Positions 59,640 to 64,000 of a DNA stretch of 64,000 nucleotides are shown in pieces. The notes beneath the pieces are model-generated. The model saw nothing but the letters and a program-made list of their open reading frames with translations, was not told where the DNA came from and did no database searches. The DNA is taken from contig NC_070560.1 in the NCBI RefSeq assembly GCF_026914185.1, positions 3,773,501 to 3,837,500 on the forward strand, given 5' to 3'. The DNA is from Puccinia triticina (Eukaryota > Basidiomycota > Pucciniomycetes > Pucciniales > Pucciniaceae). Each line of letters begins with the position of its first letter. Within the stretch, counting starts at the first letter, position 1. A program made the position numbers and the translations under genes.

Positions 59640-62600
59640 TATCTCAACATTTTAGCTTCATTCATCCTTATCCCTTTTTGTCTTTTTCTTGACATGTTCA
59701 CTTGCCAGAGGATTTTTTTTTTTTTGGACTGCAGCTTGATTTGACTTTGCACGCTATGTAATGACAAGCTTAATCTAACACTACTCAGTACGTCGTGAAC
59801 CGTTCTGATATCTGCTTAGGCGTCAAGGTTTACAACCAATATTTCAATGGTGGAATGAGAAGAAAAAAAAATGAATAGGTACAGCCAGGACAAGAAAAGA
59901 GAAGTGAGGAAGAGATGTCCAACTGTAATTTAAAGCACTGCAAAAAAAACTTGGTCAACTGCTTGCAGATGACATGCAGGATACTCAAGCCAAGCTACCA
60001 TTGTAACTCCACCTGAATGCACAAGTGCCTTTGTTGGCACAGTCACTGTGCAAGAAGCACAGTGACTGTGCATTGAAGCTTGGGTTGAGTCAAACCTTGA
60101 GTAAGGCTGGTGTAACACCACAAACTTCAGAGTTACTGCATGTCAACTGCTCACACTTCACACATTTTTCTTTTGCAGTGAAGGATGAAGATCTTTGGTT
60201 CTCACTTAATTAGTGGTCTTGGTACGCATGTATGAGTTCCAATGAAATCTTGAGTGTTGGATATTTAGATTGGCATTTAAACATTCTTCACTCTCAGAAA
60301 ATTATCTTTAAATATGCTTTATAAGCTCTCCTCTTATCTTTGACAGGTACATTTATGTCAGGGGTAGTCTCTTTGGTGACTACCACTGAATAAGATTCTT
60401 GGGCGTGCTGTAGTATTGGAGGGTTTAAAGAGTACACTACAAGAGCTTGAGGACTAAGAATAATGAGTAAAATAGATAAGAATGGATGAAATGTTGAAGA
60501 GATATGGTTGATAAGGCAAAAAGAGAATAGGGATGAAGGAATATAGAGAAAAGGAGAACTATATAAAAGCCCAAATCACAGCCTGTGTTGTAATCACTTG
60601 GGCTTGGTAGGTATGAGACAATCTAACTTCTTAATCTTCAGTTAGGTATAATCTGGGGGATCCTCCTCAAGGCGAGGTCCCCTAGCTTTTAAGCGCTCAC
60701 TCTTGTATTTGCTACACTTGAGCCTTCATTTCAGTAAGGACAGGTGTTTGTCCTTCAGGGAATAATTATTCCCTTTAAGAATGTATACTAGTCTCAATAG
60801 AGCTAGTATCCATGTTGCGCTCCTTCTGGCGCAGGGAGGTCTTCCCTTGCTGGGCCAGGTGGTCTATAGTTGCCTTATGGCGCATGGGTGTTGTAGTCTC
60901 ATGCGCTCAAGGCTGACAATTTAAGAACAGGCTGTTTAAAGTTGAAATCATAAAATTCTCAATACATAAAATCATGAAATCATAAAAATTTATGTGATGA
61001 TTTTTTATGTACCATTTTGGAAATATTGCTCTACTATGAGTGTTTGAGTTGTACATATTTTTTTCAGCTTGAAATTTTATGATTTTATGCAACTCAACCT
61101 TGAACACATCTAGAAAAGAAAAACAATTGAAAGAGTGTAAAGTGCCTTGGATGGTCCAATGGGTTTGTCACTGGTATAAAATTTTTCACTCTAACAGTAT
61201 TGTTCAATTTCTGTCTCTACCCGCTCATCCCTAAGAGCATCTCTACCGCGGGAGCCAAATTGAGGGACTAAACCAAATTTAGCTCCCCAGATCCAATTTA
61301 GCTCCTCCACCGGAGGCGGTAAAGGCTAATCTAAAGTAGGAAAGCCCATCTGGGGAGCTAAACCAAGACCAGATTTAGGACACTATAGCTCCCCACATAG
61401 CTCCTCTGGCTCACATATCACACTGCCGGAGGCCTGTGATACTCCACTCCTTCCCGCATACAACCCTCAATATCCCCAACCCTAGACATCCATGGACATA
61501 CATATGTATGTATATATATTGATGGCCGTCCTGGCCAAACCAACTATTGTACACAAAAACATTACAAACATAAATGTGTATCAATGGCCAGTACCAGAAA
61601 TTGAGGGGACTCAGCAGTACAGTACCCTCCTCTTGATGACCGGTCTGTGCCAGTCATTGAGGGGACTTGCAGCTCTCAATGACTGGTCACTGGTCATTGA
61701 GGGGACTCACCACCTCTTGATGACCCGCACAGACTGGTCATTGGGAGGATGCACAGCTCTCAATGACCAGTATATACCGGTCATTGAGGGGACTCCCGTC
61801 TCCTCTTGATGACCTGCTTGACCGGTCATTGAGGGGACTCCTGTTTCCTCTTGATGACCGGATTGACCGGTCATTGAGGGGAGTCAACACCTCTTGATGA
61901 CCACATTGACCAGTCATTGAGGGGAGTCACCACCTCTTGATGACCGGCACAGACCGGTCCTCAGGAGGACGCACTGGGCTTTACCAGTCATCAAGAGGAC
62001 TCACATCTCTTGATGACTGGATTGACCTGTGTGGTAGACGGAAAAGTGAAAAATCAAAAGTTTTTTCTATAACTTATATTTAATCGCCCTAGGCCTCAAG
62101 TTACCATCAAACAGACCTCAGATTTGGATTCTCAGGCCAATTTCACCACTAGTCACCACTGGAAGCGTCACTGGAACCCCTCTGAATGGAAAGGTAACTC
62201 TCTTGGACCCTCATGAACACGGCCAGCCCCAGTCATTGACCTGTCACACCCCTCAAGTCACCTTTCCCAGGTATATGCATACTCAGCCCCAGCCAAACAC
62301 ATACTATTTTCTATCCCTCTTATCTCCACTGCATATGCAGGGGACCAACCCCATTTATTCTGTATTTGACATGTTCCCGCCTCATTTATGCACCCCTTGC
62401 AGCTGCATGCAGTCTTCTGACCCCATTTCTGCATTTCTTGCATTAGTCTGACATCTTTCATGCACCCCTTGCATGAGGTACCCCTGTATTTGACATTTCC
62501 CCCTTTGTTTATGCACTCCTTGCATTAGTATGACATCATCTTTCATTTCTCACCCCACTTTTTGCCTATATGTAGTATCTTCTGACACCACTTGTATGCA

Positions 62601-64000
62601 GCCGCCAGCTAAAATCCCTCATCCAGGGTCCTCCTTGTAGCTAAAATGCCTCACGCTTGTCTATGTAAGGAGCTCTCTCCTCCAGTTGTTTTTCCCTCAG
62701 TTCAGTACCCACCAGTTATACAGATACCACCCATAGCCATCATCATCCTTACACTTGATAACAACCCTTATTACATACCATATCTTCCCTCATATCTGCA
62801 ATAACCACTGAGCTCACTCTCATATCTCTTGATTGACATATCACATACCTGTCACGAGTTACCCAGTTCCTGGTTCAACTCCTAACTGAGACATATACCC
62901 TTCTCAGCCTAGGCACTCTTCTCAACTCTATATATCACCCTCTTGATGACCTCTTTTGATTCCCCACCAAAACATCAAGTCAACCTTCACCCTTCCCACT
63001 CCTCATAAACTCTCTCATCTTTCACATACCTGTCATTGAACAACTTCATCTGGAACTTGTAGGAATACAGACCAAAGCCTGCAGCAACCGTCCAGGAAGC
63101 TCGCGCGGCCAGACAAAGGCGCAAGCCTAAGCCCAGCCGCAAAGAAAGGTTAGCCCTCCTTTGCGGTCCAGACATAAGCCCTAACCACGGCCAAAAGCTA
63201 ATGCAAAGTATCGCCTTGCCAATTACAGAAGCGCAGACAGCGAGAACCTTGAAGGTCGAAGCACAAAGACAAGAACAGACAAGCTCAAGAACCTTGTACG
63301 TCCCAAGACTAAACGAGAAGTAGACTTAGCAATAAGACTGACCTGATCGTGTTCTTTCCACAGAACTCTTGCGGAATGACTCGGTCTCAAGAACCAAACA
63401 GACCTCCTAGCCAGACTATCGGAAGCTCCCGCTACCCGTAAGTAAAGATCAGCTCTTATAGAGTCCAAACCAAGACAAGCTAACTGGGATGAACTTTGTT
63501 CAATCAGTGCAAGACACGTCAGAACTCTTCAGAAAAGAGAACACAAAGTTGATACGTTGACACGTTTCATACTTGTGAGTAGAAAGACAAAACTAAAGAC
63601 AAGAAACAGAGAGCACAGCCACTGAAGCCAAGACTACGGTCGACTGGCCAAATGAAGCTCGTACCGTAGATCGCACGGCTAGCAAAGCCGTCGTAAGAGC
63701 CTTACATCCCCGCAATACTCACACTCACTCAGAACAGACCCAGGGCATTTCCAGCCCTGCTTTCAGGTTCATCTCACTGCTATTGCTTGAACCCTTAAAA
63801 CTTGTAATTAGGACTATAATCTGATCTTAGCAATAAACTTTCAGTTGTCCAAATTCTTTTAGAACTAGACCAGACCTATCACTTGATTAAAACTTGCCAA
63901 GCTTAGCTTGGTGGGTCTTGTTATCTGATATTATAGAAGGGCAGAGTTTGCACCTCCATCATCCCCATCTCCATTCAGCAAAAGGATTTCACAATCACTT
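59640..64000. other. Gene-free 4.4 kb
   Basis: No gene recognised. It contains a minisatellite (61598-62030), a region of consecutive short palindromes (60736-60850; e.g. AGGGAATAATTATTCCCT and ATACTAG/CTAGTAT), and a small inverted-repeat stretch near 61240-61400 (CAAATTTAGCTCCCC and GGGGAGCTAAACC). ORFs are short and motif-free. Confidence 0.5.
61598..62030 (+). repeat. Minisatellite of hairpin units
   Basis: About ten copies at roughly 45-bp spacing of a unit made of CTCTTGATGACC(G/T)G followed by ACCGGTCATTGAGGGGACTC. The two halves are partly complementary (TGATGACCGG against CCGGTCATTGA), so each unit can form a hairpin. Copies differ by a few bases; the last ones (about 61958 and 61987) are more diverged. 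Confidence 0.88.

Noticed and set aside
60586..60918. Solo LTR starting TGTGTTG and ending in CA
   Set aside because: No matching 5-bp duplication and no second LTR were found, so the ends are arbitrary.

Overview
The window looks like nuclear DNA of a rust fungus (Pucciniales, probably Puccinia-like). Evidence: short GT-AG introns of about 45-110 bp split nearly every gene; there are fungal housekeeping genes (FHIP, folate synthesis, the rRNA-processing factor NAN1/UTP17); there are orphan proteins with N-terminal hydrophobic segments; and about half of the window is transposon-derived. The TCG-to-TTG decay seen in the transposons fits the RIP-like mutation described for Pucciniomycotina. 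The genus is an inference. I assembled exon models by hand from reading frame, splice sites and phase. I found no rRNA, tRNA or CRISPR array.

Layout. 1.2-3.0 kb (-): orphan multi-pass membrane protein. 4.5-9.0 kb (+): FHIP/RAI16-like protein of the dynein-Hook-FTS cargo adaptor. 10.2-15.8 kb: full-length Ty1/Copia element (253-bp LTRs, CTTCC target duplication), inserted nine codon bases and one more into an orphan gene whose body lies at 15.8-16.9 kb. 18.2-19.1 kb (+): two-exon gene with a signal-like N-terminus. 21.1-25.1 kb (-): decayed GRIP-domain golgin gene split by a 2.8-kb hAT transposon (21461-24275) with a perfect 8-bp duplication. 25.5-26.7 kb (+): orphan helical protein. 26.7-35.9 kb: repeat-rich, with a small Gly/Tyr-rich secreted-protein gene at 31.6 kb and an array of short hairpins at 33.3-33.7 kb.

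35.9-37.7 kb (-): HPPK-DHPS part of the folate-synthesis gene FOL1; the upstream DHNA aldolase part is not found. 39.7-46.8 kb (+): the most striking gene, 16 exons and about 2010 residues. It carries four RRM-like repeats, each cut by a phase-2 intron at the same site, then an NXF/Mex67-like NTF2 domain and a WD40-like C-terminus. 47.9-48.8 kb (+): secreted repeat protein. 49.4-55.7 kb: two short transposons with clear target duplications flank a RING-like gene (52.8-53.7 kb, -). 56.5-59.6 kb (+): NAN1/UTP17 (WDR75). 59.6-64 kb: no gene recognised; contains a hairpin-forming minisatellite.

The genes do not form an operon or obvious cluster. The main themes are housekeeping genes separated by transposon blocks, two genes broken by identifiable insertions, and several secreted or orphan proteins.
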